Counted from the stretch's first letter, positions 1 to 8,135 are shown. The stretch: 14,334 bases of DNA from Actinomycetes bacterium (GCA_030624785.1 JAUXJK010000017.1:1-14334); one strand, 5' to 3'. Program-made: numbers and translations. Notes: generated by a model from the letters alone, not told the origin.

Positions 1-350
1 CGAACACTGCACCAGAGGTTGTAGCGGCCTGGCTTGAGCTTGCGGTTGAGCTGCGCCCTGCCGCCCGGGTCGATGCGGGGAATGCTGCGGTGGCGTCTCG
101 GGGCGATTCGTCGAGTGCGCAGGTTGTGGACATCCTCACCCGCGTTCGCTAGCGGCACAATCACACGCCCGGCTCTGACGCGTGGGCGCGACAAGCTGTA
201 GGAGAACTCCTTCGCGACGACCAGCAGACGCGCGGGTCCACGCTTGGCTTCCTGGGTCGTGAACGAAGCCTGGGCATCGGCGCCGCTTGAACACGTGCTT
301 GCAGCGCACGGCCACCGAGGGTTTCCGTGTACTGCTGGGCCACGCCTCTC
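1..350 (-). pseudogene. cupredoxin-like copper protein, partial at left edge, no start codon in frame
   Basis: Read on the minus strand, the frame is open from 350 to the window edge. From about 230 downwards it encodes a plastocyanin-like domain: VVAKEFSYSLSRP, then VRAGRVIVPLANAGEDVHNL, a proline/glycine turn, and LKPGRYNLWCSV at the edge. The His of VHNL and the Cys of LWCSV match the first two copper ligands of blue copper domains; the last His and Met would lie beyond the window. Such proteins are usually exported, but no signal peptide is visible. The frame opens after a TAA at 351-353, and no ATG, GTG or TTG occurs until a TTG inside the domain. The 5' part is therefore frameshifted, degraded, or started from an unusual codon. 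Another minus frame stays open across 161-577 and could hold the original N-terminus. The fold is fairly clear; the gene's integrity is not. Confidence 0.55.
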
Positions 351-495
351 TTATCGGGAGACATGAGTAGGGACTCATCCCTCCGAGGGGTGCGTCGAGA
401 TCGAGCTTCTGTTTCCGGTGGAACGGGAACGTCACGCCGGTACGCTCTTGTGCACGCTTGAGCGTTGGCCTCGAGGTAGTAGAACGGGCGGTTGA
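351..495. other. gap upstream of the hopanoid operon
   Basis: No gene is convincingly supported here. The gap holds a short inverted repeat, ATGAGT-AGGG-ACTCAT at 363-378, flanked by GGG and CCC runs that could lengthen the stem with a bulge. The promoter of the hpnE operon should lie here, but I see no good -35/-10 pair and no strong Shine-Dalgarno before the ATG at 496. Part of it may be the decayed 5' end of the minus-strand cupredoxin gene. Confidence 0.4.
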
Positions 496-1794
496 ATGCG
501 ACAGTTGCGAACGGTGGTGGTCGGTGGTGGTCTCGCCGGGCTATCGGCTGCGCTTGAACTGGTGGATGGGGGAGCATCCGTCACGCTCGTGGAGGCCCGC
601 CCAACGCTCGGCGGAGCCGTGCAGACACTGCCCGAGCGCGACGGCGACCCGGCGCCTGCGCCGGACAACGGCCAGCATGTCGCTCTCGGTGCGTGTTCGG
701 AGTATCTCGCGTTTATCGAGCAGATCGGAAGCGGAAATAGCTTGGCGCGCATCAAGCTCAAGCTTCCCGTTGTTGATCGAGATCGTCGCGTCTCGACCAT
801 CGGCCCGGGCCCGTTCGGTCTGTTGGGCTACCGACACCTCTCCTGGCGTGAGCGACTGCGGGTGGCCCGCGTCGCGCAACGCGTGGGACGTCTCGATCCG
901 AATGAACATGACGACGTGAGCTTTGCCGAGCTGCTGCGCGACCTCGGGCAGCGCCCCGCCGAGATCGATCGCTTCTGGGACGTGTTCATCCGGCCCGCGC
1001 TCAACCTGCCGAGCAGTGAGGCGAGCGCGTCGCTGGCGATCTTCACGGTCAAGACGGCACTCCTGGGCCCGAAGTCGGCGAGCGACCTGCTGCTGCCACT
1101 TGCGCCGCTGAGCGAGATGCATGGGGACGCCGCGGCGACATTGCTTCGCGCTCGCGGCGCCACGATCATGATGCGCGCGAACGTGGAGTCGGTCCTCGAC
1201 GGTGGAGTCGAATTGGCCGATGGCGGGTCACTCGAGGCCGACGCAGTCGTCGTCGCCACGCCGGCAGCCGAGTGCGCCGCGCTTCTGGGTGAGAGCGCGC
1301 CCAATCTTGGCGACTCTCCGATCGTGAGCGTGCATCTCTGGTTCGACAGGCCGATCATGGAGCCGTCTCTCGCTGCGCTGCTGGATAGTCCGGCGCACTG
1401 GGTGTTCGACCGCGGCCGGCTGACCGGTCACGAGCCGGAGAAGGGCCAGTACCTGACGGTGGTTTCAAGTGGAGTGCCCGAGCTCATGGACGTCCGGGGC
1501 AAGGACATCGTCGCGCTGATCGCCGGCGAGCTTACAGGGCGCTTCGGTGAGGCTGAGCTGCTGTGGTCGCGGGTCAGTCGCGAGCCCCGTGCAACGTTCG
1601 CTGGGTCGCCGGGGAGTGCTGCGAGCCGCGCCGAAGCTCGCACATCTCGCGCCAAAGTATTTCGGGCCGGGACCTGGACGCAGACGGGCTGGCCTGCCAC
1701 GATGGAAGGTGCAGTGAGGAGTGGGAAGAAAGCTGCGCGCCTCGCGCTTGAGCTCGAGGGCGAGAATGGCCCAGGCAGGGCGGTCTCGGCGTGA
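496..1794 (+). CDS. hpnE: HpnE, squalene-associated FAD-dependent desaturase
   Basis: A 432-residue flavoprotein of the amine oxidase/phytoene desaturase type. In the known pathway HpnC and HpnD make hydroxysqualene from farnesyl diphosphate, and HpnE reduces it to squalene, the substrate of the next gene. The N-terminus has the dinucleotide-binding motif VVVGGGLAGL (residues 7-16) followed by VTLVEARPTLGG. DNGQHVALGA near residue 58 and the C-terminal TGWPATMEGAVRSG (about 397-410) are typical of HpnE. Length is normal. The ATG start puts the Rossmann motif where expected. The stop overlaps the GTG of shc by 4 bp, so the two are probably translationally coupled. One oddity: the usual AGDWT before TGWPATMEGAVRSG reads AGTWT, with Thr in place of the Asp that normally contacts FAD. 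HpnC and HpnD are absent from the window. Confidence 0.93.
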   Translation: MRQLRTVVVGGGLAGLSAALELVDGGASVTLVEARPTLGGAVQTLPERDGDPAPAPDNGQHVALGACSEYLAFIEQIGSGNSLARIKLKLPVVDRDRRVSTIGPGPFGLLGYRHLSWRERLRVARVAQRVGRLDPNEHDDVSFAELLRDLGQRPAEIDRFWDVFIRPALNLPSSEASASLAIFTVKTALLGPKSASDLLLPLAPLSEMHGDAAATLLRARGATIMMRANVESVLDGGVELADGGSLEADAVVVATPAAECAALLGESAPNLGDSPIVSVHLWFDRPIMEPSLAALLDSPAHWVFDRGRLTGHEPEKGQYLTVVSSGVPELMDVRGKDIVALIAGELTGRFGEAELLWSRVSREPRATFAGSPGSAASRAEARTSRAKVFRAGTWTQTGWPATMEGAVRSGKKAARLALELEGENGPGRAVSA

Positions 1795-3695
1795 CAATCG
1801 GCGCAACTCGTGATCTCGATAGAGCAGGCGTAGGTGTTCGAGTCGGAACGCCGCGCACGCTCGACGATGTGTTGGAGAGAGGCACACGACGGCTGCTGGA
1901 ACTGCAGAGGCCCGGCGGCTGGTGGGCCGGCGAGCTTGAGTCAAACGTGACAATCACGGCACAGCATCTCTTCTTTCTCGAGTTCCTGCAACTGCGCGAT
2001 GTAGAAACCACGACACGCGTGCAGGCGGAGCTGCTCGCGCGCCAGCGCTCCGACGGATTGTGGTCGATCTTTGAGGGTGGAGATCCCGATCTGAACGCGA
2101 CCGTCGAGGCCTACACGGCGCTACGTCTCGCGGGCCTGCCGGCGGCCGCACCGGAGTTGGCGAGCGCGCAACAGTTCTGCCTCGAGGCCGGCGGCATCGG
2201 CGCAACTCGAGCCTTTACCCGGATCTGGCTCTCGCTTCTTGGCATGTGGTCGTGGGACGAGGTTCCACAACTTCCGGCTGAGCTCGCTCTGTTGCCGCCC
2301 AGCGCGCCGGTCTCGCTCTACAGCTTCGCGTGTTGGGCGCGGCAGACGATCATGCCGCTTGCCGTCGTCATGCACTACCGGCCCGTGCGCCACATTGCAC
2401 CCGAGCGAGCGGCGAGCGAGCTGGATATCGGTATCGCGGATGTGCCCCAGCAGGGAGTCTGGTGGCAGCTGGATGGGCTGCTGCGGCGCTACGCCCGGGC
2501 GCCATTCAAGCCGGGTCGCGAGCGCGCCCTCGGGGTCGCCGAGCAGTGGATCATCGACCGCCAGGAGATCGATGGCTCCTGGGGCGGTATTCAGCCGCCA
2601 TGGGTGTGGTCGGCCATCGCGCTGGTCTGTCGCGGTCATGGGCCCGACTCGCCCTACGTGCAAAAGGCGCTACGTGGTTGGAGTCGTTTCCTTGTCGATG
2701 AGAACGATCGTCGCAGGCCGGAAGCCTGTCAATCCCCGGTCTGGGACACGGCTCTGGCCGTGCTCGGACTGCGCGCCGCCGAGGTGGAGCCCGACCATCC
2801 GGCGCTCGTTCGGGCCGGAGAGTGGCTCGTCGGCGAGGAGGTGCGGGCGCGGGGAGACTGGGCGTTGCGACTGCCGGGTGCCGCACCGGGTGGTTGGGCG
2901 TTCGAGTACGACAACGATCTCTATCCGGACGTTGATGACGCGGCCGTCGTCGGGCTAGCGCTCGAGGAACTCGAGCTGGGCGAGGCCGCCGTCGAGCGTG
3001 CCTGCGACTGGATTGCTGCCATGCAGAGTGAGGGCGGCGGTTGGGGGGCGTTCGACGTCGACAACGACGCTGAATGGCTGTACAACATTCCGTTCTGCGA
3101 CTTCGGTGCTGTCACTGATCCACCGACCGTCGACGTGTCAGCCCATGCGATCGAGCTTCTGGCAGGCAAGCCCAAGTACGCCGACAACGTCAGCGAGGGC
3201 GTTGCCTTCATGCTTGGTGAGCAGGAGCACGACGGCTCATGGTTTGGTCGCTGGGGCGTCAACTACATCTACGGGATGGGCGCCGCGCTGCCGGCACTGG
3301 AGGCGGTCGAGACGGATATTCACGACGCCGCTGTTCAGCGCGCGGTGGACTGGCTCGCCTCGAGGCAGAATCCCGATGGTGGTTTCGGCGAGGACGCCCG
3401 CTCCTATGGGTCGCTCGAGGACAGCCAGGACTGGCACGGGCGTGGTGAATCGACGCCTTCTCAGACCGCCTGGGCGCTGATGGCGCTCGTCTCGGCTGGC
3501 GCTGCTGGGAGCGAGATCGCAGTTCGTGCCGCTGACTGGCTCAGCGCGACGCAGCGCGACGACGGAGACTGGGACGAAGAGTTGTTTACCGGTACCGGCT
3601 TTCCCGGCGATTTCATCATTCGCTATCACCTGTACCGCATCGTGTGGCCGATGATCGCACTCGGTCGCTACCGCGCGGCGCGAACGTCATACTGA
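1791..3695 (+). CDS. shc: squalene-hopene cyclase
   Basis: A 634-residue terpene cyclase that folds squalene into hopene/hopanol, the committed step of hopanoid synthesis; members are monotopic membrane enzymes. The catalytic acid motif DXDD is present as DVDD at residues 380-383. Repeated QW-type motifs of the double alpha-barrel fold are visible, including GSWGGIQPPW (262-271), GGWGAFDVDN (416-425), GSWFGRWGVNYIYG (482-495), GGFGEDARSY (530-539) and GDWDEELFTG near the end. FPGDFIIRYHLYRIVWPMIA at the C-terminus is typical of the family. Length is in the normal range. The start is a GTG overlapping the hpnE stop, which makes it part of the operon. The next gene starts 8 bp after the stop. 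Nothing suggests inactivation. This gene is also called hpnF. Confidence 0.96.
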   Translation: MTIGATRDLDRAGVGVRVGTPRTLDDVLERGTRRLLELQRPGGWWAGELESNVTITAQHLFFLEFLQLRDVETTTRVQAELLARQRSDGLWSIFEGGDPDLNATVEAYTALRLAGLPAAAPELASAQQFCLEAGGIGATRAFTRIWLSLLGMWSWDEVPQLPAELALLPPSAPVSLYSFACWARQTIMPLAVVMHYRPVRHIAPERAASELDIGIADVPQQGVWWQLDGLLRRYARAPFKPGRERALGVAEQWIIDRQEIDGSWGGIQPPWVWSAIALVCRGHGPDSPYVQKALRGWSRFLVDENDRRRPEACQSPVWDTALAVLGLRAAEVEPDHPALVRAGEWLVGEEVRARGDWALRLPGAAPGGWAFEYDNDLYPDVDDAAVVGLALEELELGEAAVERACDWIAAMQSEGGGWGAFDVDNDAEWLYNIPFCDFGAVTDPPTVDVSAHAIELLAGKPKYADNVSEGVAFMLGEQEHDGSWFGRWGVNYIYGMGAALPALEAVETDIHDAAVQRAVDWLASRQNPDGGFGEDARSYGSLEDSQDWHGRGESTPSQTAWALMALVSAGAAGSEIAVRAADWLSATQRDDGDWDEELFTGTGFPGDFIIRYHLYRIVWPMIALGRYRAARTSY

Positions 3696-3703
3696 TTTCG
3701 CTC

Positions 3704-4606
3704 ATGAAGGCATATGTCACCGGCGCCAGCGGATTCGTGGGCGCTCACGTTGCGCGGGAGCTTGCTGAGCGAGGGGTCGAAGTCTCGGCCGAACGAGTCG
3801 ATCTGCGCGACGCGCCCGCCATCGCGCGCGCCGTTCAGGGGAACGACGCCGTGTTTCACGTGGCGGCTCTCTACAGCTTCGAGGCCGACGACGCAGACAT
3901 GGAAGCGGTCAATGTCCAGGGGACCCAGAATGTGATCGATGCGTGTCTTGGAGCGGGTGTACGTCGCCTTGTTCATACGAGTACCGCGGGAACCTGCGGT
4001 CCCGTTGCGGGACGAGAAGCGACGGAGCTCGACTCACCGCCCGACTGGGAGCTTGCCGTCGCCTACAAGCGCACCAAGCTTGAGGCAGAGCGACTCGTGC
4101 TCGCAGCGGCTGAGCAAGGCCTCGATGCTGTTGTCGTCAACCCGACTGCGCCGGTCGGTGACGGCGATCACAAGCCAACTCCGACCGGACGAATGATCGA
4201 GGGCGTGGCGGCCGGCCAGATTCGTGGCTACGTCGGCACTACGGGGTTGAACATCGTCGATGTGCGCGATGTCGCGCGTGGCCACGTGCTCGCGTACGAG
4301 CATGGCGTACGGGGCGAGCGTTACCTGCTCGGGGGCGTGAATCTGTCACTGGAGGATCTTTTTGCGGCAATCGCTCGGCTCGCCGGACGAACGCGGCCGC
4401 GGCTGCGCGTGCCGTATCTCGCGGCCCGGCTTGCGGCGTCCGTGGGCCTGGCGAATGAGGACGAAGTGCGGCTCGCCCGCTTGCCCATGTACTTTTCTTC
4501 TCAGAAGGCTCAAGATAGGCTGGGCTATCGTGCAGGACCAGTAGAGAATGCTCTCGGTCGCGCGGTGCGCGCGGCGATCCAGGGAAGGGAGAAGCAAACA
4601 GCATGA
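3704..4606 (+). CDS. hpnA: HpnA, hopanoid-associated NAD-dependent epimerase/dehydratase
   Basis: A 300-residue extended short-chain dehydrogenase. The nucleotide-binding motif GASGFVG is at residues 7-13, DVAAL-type FHVAALYSF follows at 51-59, HTSTAGTCG is at 91-99, and the catalytic YKRTK pair (Tyr121, Lys125) is intact. NPTAPVGDGDHKPTP at 146-160 is the characteristic substrate-side loop of hopanoid-linked members. Its exact reaction in hopanoid tailoring is not established; the name reflects consistent linkage to hopanoid genes. I place the start at the ATG at 3704, just before MKAYVTGASG; an upstream in-frame start at 3644 would add 20 residues that overlap shc and lack homology. There is no clear Shine-Dalgarno, so coupling to shc is likely. 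The stop overlaps the hpnH start by 4 bp (ATGA). Confidence 0.9.
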   Translation: MKAYVTGASGFVGAHVARELAERGVEVSAERVDLRDAPAIARAVQGNDAVFHVAALYSFEADDADMEAVNVQGTQNVIDACLGAGVRRLVHTSTAGTCGPVAGREATELDSPPDWELAVAYKRTKLEAERLVLAAAEQGLDAVVVNPTAPVGDGDHKPTPTGRMIEGVAAGQIRGYVGTTGLNIVDVRDVARGHVLAYEHGVRGERYLLGGVNLSLEDLFAAIARLAGRTRPRLRVPYLAARLAASVGLANEDEVRLARLPMYFSSQKAQDRLGYRAGPVENALGRAVRAAIQGREKQTA

Positions 4607-5601
4607 AGTTTCCGTTGCGCAGCACGGTTCAAATTGGACGGTATGTCGCTTCCCAGCGACGGACCGAGCGCTACCCGCTCGTGATCATGCTTGAGCCGAC
4701 CCTGGGCTGCAACATCGCCTGTATCGGTTGCGGAAAGATCCGCGAATACGAGTCAAACAAGGCGCGCTTGACGGTGGAGGAATGTATCGATACCGCCGTT
4801 CAGTGTCCCGCGCCGGTCATCTCCGTTTGCGGTGGCGAACCACTCATTTTCAAGGGAATCGAGCAGGTCGTCGGCCGGTTCATCGAGATGAGGCGCAACG
4901 TGCAGCTCTGCACCAACGCACTTCGGCTGAGCGAGATGCTGTCTGAGTTCAAGCCTGATCCGCGCCTGACGTTTGTCGTTCATCTCGACGGGATGCGGGA
5001 GATTCACGACTACATCTGCGATTACCCGGGTCTCTGGCATGTCGCCGTCGACGCGATCAAGGAGGCACGCTCCAAGGGTTTCCGCGTCACGACGAATACC
5101 ACGGTCTTCAAAGAGACCGACGTCAACGACGTGCAGGAGATGATGCACTTCCTCACCAACGATGTTGGAATCGACGGGATGCTGATCGCGCCTGGCTACC
5201 AGTACTCGCAAATCGATCCCACGTTGACGATGACGCGCGCAGAGCACGAGGTGAAGTTCAAGGCGATCCAGTCTGTCGCACGCAAGCACGGCTACCGATG
5301 GCTCGCGAGCCCTGTGTACCAGGACTTCCTGGTTGGGGATCGCAAGTTGGCCTGCGCTCCGTGGGGATCGGTCACCCGCAACCCGTATGGCTGGAAGGGT
5401 CCCTGCTACCTATTGACGGACGGGATCTTCCCGAGCTACGAGGCGCTTGTGGACGGCATCGAGTGGGAGCGATACGGCCCCGGCAACGACTCGCGTTGCG
5501 AGCATTGCGGCATTCATTCAGGGTTCGAACCAGCCGCCACGGTTGCGACGACAGACAGTCTCAAGGAAACGGTTCGCAGTCTCGCCTGGACGCTGAAGTA
5601 G
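4603..5601 (+). CDS. hpnH: HpnH, radical SAM adenosylhopane synthase
   Basis: A 332-residue radical SAM enzyme. HpnH joins a 5'-deoxyadenosyl radical to diploptene, giving adenosylhopane, the first extended (C35) hopanoid. The cluster-binding CxxxCxxC is at Cys36, Cys40 and Cys43 (CNIACIGC), followed by VCGGEP at 75-80, the SAM-contacting GGEP motif. The C-terminal third has further cysteines (ACAPWG, then CEHCGIHSGFEP near residue 300) typical of the SPASM-like tail in this family. Length is as expected. The purine-rich AGGGAAGGGAG at 4581-4591 is a good ribosome binding site for the ATG at 4603, which overlaps the hpnA stop. The product feeds HpnG, encoded immediately downstream after 16 bp. 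Confidence 0.95.
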   Translation: MKFPLRSTVQIGRYVASQRRTERYPLVIMLEPTLGCNIACIGCGKIREYESNKARLTVEECIDTAVQCPAPVISVCGGEPLIFKGIEQVVGRFIEMRRNVQLCTNALRLSEMLSEFKPDPRLTFVVHLDGMREIHDYICDYPGLWHVAVDAIKEARSKGFRVTTNTTVFKETDVNDVQEMMHFLTNDVGIDGMLIAPGYQYSQIDPTLTMTRAEHEVKFKAIQSVARKHGYRWLASPVYQDFLVGDRKLACAPWGSVTRNPYGWKGPCYLLTDGIFPSYEALVDGIEWERYGPGNDSRCEHCGIHSGFEPAATVATTDSLKETVRSLAWTLK

Positions 5602-5617
5602 CGAGTCGGGAAGTCTC

Positions 5618-6229
5618 GTGAGCGCGAACCTCACACTCGCGTGCGCGCTTTCGTCCGAGGAACGCGTAGCGCGTAAAGCCGGCGCGCACGCTGCCCGCGT
5701 TGGGCTTCGCGCAACGCTTGGCCCGCCGCCCGGACAGATCGTGAGCTTCGGCCTAGCGGGTGCTCTCGTTCCCGGAATTGAGCCGGGTACGGTCGTCACG
5801 GCTGACCGGATCGTCGACTCCAATGGACACGTCTTGTGGGAGGGTGCGCCACTTAGCGTGCCTGGAGCGAGTGTCGCGACGGTGTGTGCCGCTGAGCATG
5901 TGATCGACGATCCGCTCGAGCGTGACGACATCGCGCGACGCACGGGCGCTCTCGCCGTTGACTTGGAGAGCGGGGTGCTTGCCGCCTCAGGACGTCTGGT
6001 TGGCAGTGTTCGCGCGATCGCGGACGGTCCTGAGCGCGAGATCGGCGGACTCGCGCACGCGGCAACCGAGGCCGGTGGCGTACGCTGGGGCATCGTGTTG
6101 AAGTCGTTCTTGACAGAACCGAGACGGGCGATCAGCTCAGCCCGAGCTGCACGTCGGGCCCTGAAATCGTTGGAGCGCGCCGCGTGCGCGCTCGCTGGAG
6201 GTGCACAAGCATGTCGAAACGCGTCCTAG
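5618..6229 (+). CDS. hpnG: HpnG, hopanoid-associated nucleosidase/phosphorylase
   Basis: A 203-residue protein of the purine nucleosidase/phosphorylase family. HpnG removes adenine from adenosylhopane made by HpnH, leaving a (phospho)ribosyl-hopane that becomes bacteriohopanetetrol. Visible family marks are IVSFGLAGALVPGIEPGTVV in the first third, matching the GhhGGL-type nucleotide loop, and AVDLESGVLAAS, the counterpart of the DxES substrate-binding motif in nucleoside phosphorylases. It is at the short end for the family, but both key regions are present. The start is a GTG at 5618 preceded by GGGAAG. The 3' end overlaps ispH by 19 bp, which argues for one transcript and makes the position immediately after hpnH functionally consistent. 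Confidence 0.87.
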   Translation: MSANLTLACALSSEERVARKAGAHAARVGLRATLGPPPGQIVSFGLAGALVPGIEPGTVVTADRIVDSNGHVLWEGAPLSVPGASVATVCAAEHVIDDPLERDDIARRTGALAVDLESGVLAASGRLVGSVRAIADGPEREIGGLAHAATEAGGVRWGIVLKSFLTEPRRAISSARAARRALKSLERAACALAGGAQACRNAS

Positions 6230-7143
6230 TTGCGGCGCCGCGCAGCTTCTGTGCTGGTGTCGTTCGCGCCATCGACATCGTCGAGAAGCTGCTCGAGGAG
6301 CACGGGCCACCGGTCTACGTGCGGCATCAGATTGTCCACAACGTTCACGTTGTCCGTGACCTTGAGGAACGTGGGGCTATCTTCGTGGAGACCGAGGAAG
6401 AGGTTCCCGAGGGCGCGCTAGTTGTGCTCTCGGCACATGGCGTTGCGCCACCGGTGTATCGCAAGTGTGAGGAGCGCAATCTCGAGGTCATCGATGCGAC
6501 CTGTCCTCTCGTTTCCAAGGTGCATGCCGAGGCTCGGCGCTATGCGGGAAGAGGCTTGAAGATCGCGCTTGTCGGACATGAGGCCCACGAGGAGGTCGTC
6601 GGAACGATGGGTGAGGCGCCTGACGCCATGGTTCTCGTCGAGACCGTCGACGATGTCGCGGAACTCGAGATCGAGGATGATCAGCTGGTTGCGTACCTCA
6701 CGCAAACGACTCTCTCGGTGGATGACACAACAGACGTGGTCGACGCTCTTCGCGACCGGTTCCCTGATCTAGTTGGGCCGCCCTCTGCTGACATCTGCTA
6801 CGCGACACAGAATCGTCAGGACGCGGTGACGCAGATCTGCAACGATGCGTCGCTGGTCCTCGTCGTCGGCTCCGTGAATAGCTCGAACGCGAATCGTCTC
6901 GTCGAGGTAGCGTGCGATGCCGGCTCTGAGGCGCACCTGCTCGATGATGCGTCGCAGCTCGATCCCAGCTGGTTGGTCGGACACGAGGTGGTCGGCTTGA
7001 CGGCTGGCGCATCCTCACCAGACTCGCTCGTCAATGGTGTCGCAGATCGACTCGCCGAGCTCGGCTACGCAGATCGTGAAGAGGTCGAGCTAACGCGTGA
7101 AGACGTGTACTTCCGGCTTCCCAAGCGACTCCGCGACGACTAG
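6211..7143 (+). CDS. ispH: 4-hydroxy-3-methylbut-2-enyl diphosphate reductase
   Basis: A 310-residue iron-sulfur enzyme (also LytB), the last step of the MEP pathway, making IPP and DMAPP. The three cluster cysteines are present: Cys14 (RSFCAGV), Cys98 (DATCPLV) and Cys196 (DICYATQNRQ). Diphosphate-binding histidines lie in VRHQIVHNVH (His43), SAHGVAP (His76) and VGHEAHEE; the catalytic Glu135 is in GTMGEAP. SVNSSNANRL and TAGASSPD, both conserved substrate loops, are intact. I start at the ATG at 6211 with GGAG at 6197-6200; the in-frame start at 6184 would add nine non-homologous residues inside hpnG. It ends the operon and links precursor supply to hopanoid output. The stop codon lies within a short tandem repeat. 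Confidence 0.96.
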   Translation: MSKRVLVAAPRSFCAGVVRAIDIVEKLLEEHGPPVYVRHQIVHNVHVVRDLEERGAIFVETEEEVPEGALVVLSAHGVAPPVYRKCEERNLEVIDATCPLVSKVHAEARRYAGRGLKIALVGHEAHEEVVGTMGEAPDAMVLVETVDDVAELEIEDDQLVAYLTQTTLSVDDTTDVVDALRDRFPDLVGPPSADICYATQNRQDAVTQICNDASLVLVVGSVNSSNANRLVEVACDAGSEAHLLDDASQLDPSWLVGHEVVGLTAGASSPDSLVNGVADRLAELGYADREEVELTREDVYFRLPKRLRDD

Positions 7144-7196
7144 CGCGCGACTGCGCGACGACCAGCGCCCGGCGGCGCGACGACCAGCGCTGTGGC
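7131..7196. repeat. 22-bp tandem repeat, three copies, across the ispH stop
   Basis: Three units start at 7131, 7153 and 7175, exactly 22 bp apart. Their shared core is CGCGACGACYAGCGC. The first copy encodes the last IspH residues and its TAG stop; the second and third have C instead of T, giving CAG. The rest of each unit diverges. The repeat fills most of the 65-bp gap between the convergent ispH and pheA genes. No T-rich terminator is visible there. Confidence 0.75.
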
Positions 7197-7208
7197 TCCG
7201 TAGAACGG

Positions 7209-8135
7209 CTAGCCGACTCTGGCGCGGATCTTCTCGATCCAGCGCTCTGCGTCGTCCCAGGCTTCATTCGCCTCGGTGCGCGAGTTATCGGCGTGTGCGC
7301 CAACGGCCGGGTATGAGCCGAGGAACCGGACATGCGCTTGTTTTGCGTGTACGTTCTTGAGGCAGTCGGTAACCCGCTCGTCGGCGACATGTCCTTCGAG
7401 TTCAATGACGAAGCAGTAGTCGCCGAGCTCACGCTTTGTTGGTCGTGACTGCAGGTGCGTGAGGTTGATCGAACGGGCCGAGAACTCCTGGAGGATGTTG
7501 ACGAGACTGCCCGGTCGGTCGGCTCGCTGGAATGTCACTATCGAGGTCTTGTCGTGTCCGGTCGGAGCCGGGATGCCTTCGCGCGCGACCACAACGAAGC
7601 GGGTGTGGTTCCCGGGGTGGTCTTCGACCTGTCGAGCGAGCACTTCGAGGCCGTAGGTTGAACCAGCGAGCGCGTTGCCGATGACAGCGGTTGTGCTCTC
7701 ACCGTCGCGGGCGAGGTGCTGCGCCGCTTCGGCCGTTGAATTGGCAGCGACGATGTCGACGTGATCGAACGTCTCGGCAAGGTACTTGTGGCACTGAGCC
7801 GCCGCGTGTGGGAACGACACCACGCTACGAATCTGCTCCAGAGATGATCCTTCGCGTCCCAGTAGGCACATCTCGACCGGGTGGATCACCTCTCGCTGAA
7901 TTAGGAGGTCGAGCTCGAATGCGAGCGCATCGAGTGTGGCATTGACCGCGCCTTCAATGGAGTTTTCGATGGCAGCGAATCCAAGATCAACGTCGCCAGC
8001 GTCGGTGGCTTCGAGCACGCCGCGGATCGTGGGCACTGAGACGCGTTCGAGCGTGGCGAGGTCAGCCTGCGTAAGGAGAGCTTGCTCGGTGAACGTGCCC
8101 GCTGGGCCCAGGTATGCGATTCGTTGCGTGCTCAT
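7209..8135 (-). CDS. pheA: prephenate dehydratase with regulatory ACT domain
   Basis: A 308-residue monofunctional enzyme converting prephenate to phenylpyruvate in phenylalanine synthesis. The catalytic domain (about 5-185) starts RIAYLGPAGTFTEQAL, contains AAIENSIEGAVN at 54-65, and ends with the catalytic TRF motif (HTRFVVV, residues 178-180). The ACT domain (about 197-275) begins TSIVTFQRADRPGSLVNIL and contains LGDYCFVIELEGH. The two phenylalanine-binding ACT motifs are slightly altered: GSLV for GALV, and QSRP for ESRP at 229-232. The start is the ATG at 8135, giving MSTQRIAYLGP; an in-frame ATG 45 bases upstream adds unrelated residues and overlaps the likely -10 box. It is convergent with ispH and 95 bp downstream of the exported-protein operon. 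Confidence 0.95.
   Translation of the reverse strand: MSTQRIAYLGPAGTFTEQALLTQADLATLERVSVPTIRGVLEATDAGDVDLGFAAIENSIEGAVNATLDALAFELDLLIQREVIHPVEMCLLGREGSSLEQIRSVVSFPHAAAQCHKYLAETFDHVDIVAANSTAEAAQHLARDGESTTAVIGNALAGSTYGLEVLARQVEDHPGNHTRFVVVAREGIPAPTGHDKTSIVTFQRADRPGSLVNILQEFSARSINLTHLQSRPTKRELGDYCFVIELEGHVADERVTDCLKNVHAKQAHVRFLGSYPAVGAHADNSRTEANEAWDDAERWIEKIRARVG

Noticed and set aside
3..152. Plus-strand open frame ending in TAG at 150-152 that looked like the C-terminus of an upstream gene
   Set aside because: The opposite strand here encodes a recognisable cupredoxin domain, so this frame is its antisense shadow.
275..300. Possible lipobox (STCSSG) for the cupredoxin frame
   Set aside because: The residues before the Cys do not match a lipobox and no hydrophobic signal segment precedes it.
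541..1122. Long minus-strand open frame of 193 codons inside hpnE
   Set aside because: It lies antisense to a clearly homologous HpnE frame; high GC content produces such open antisense frames.
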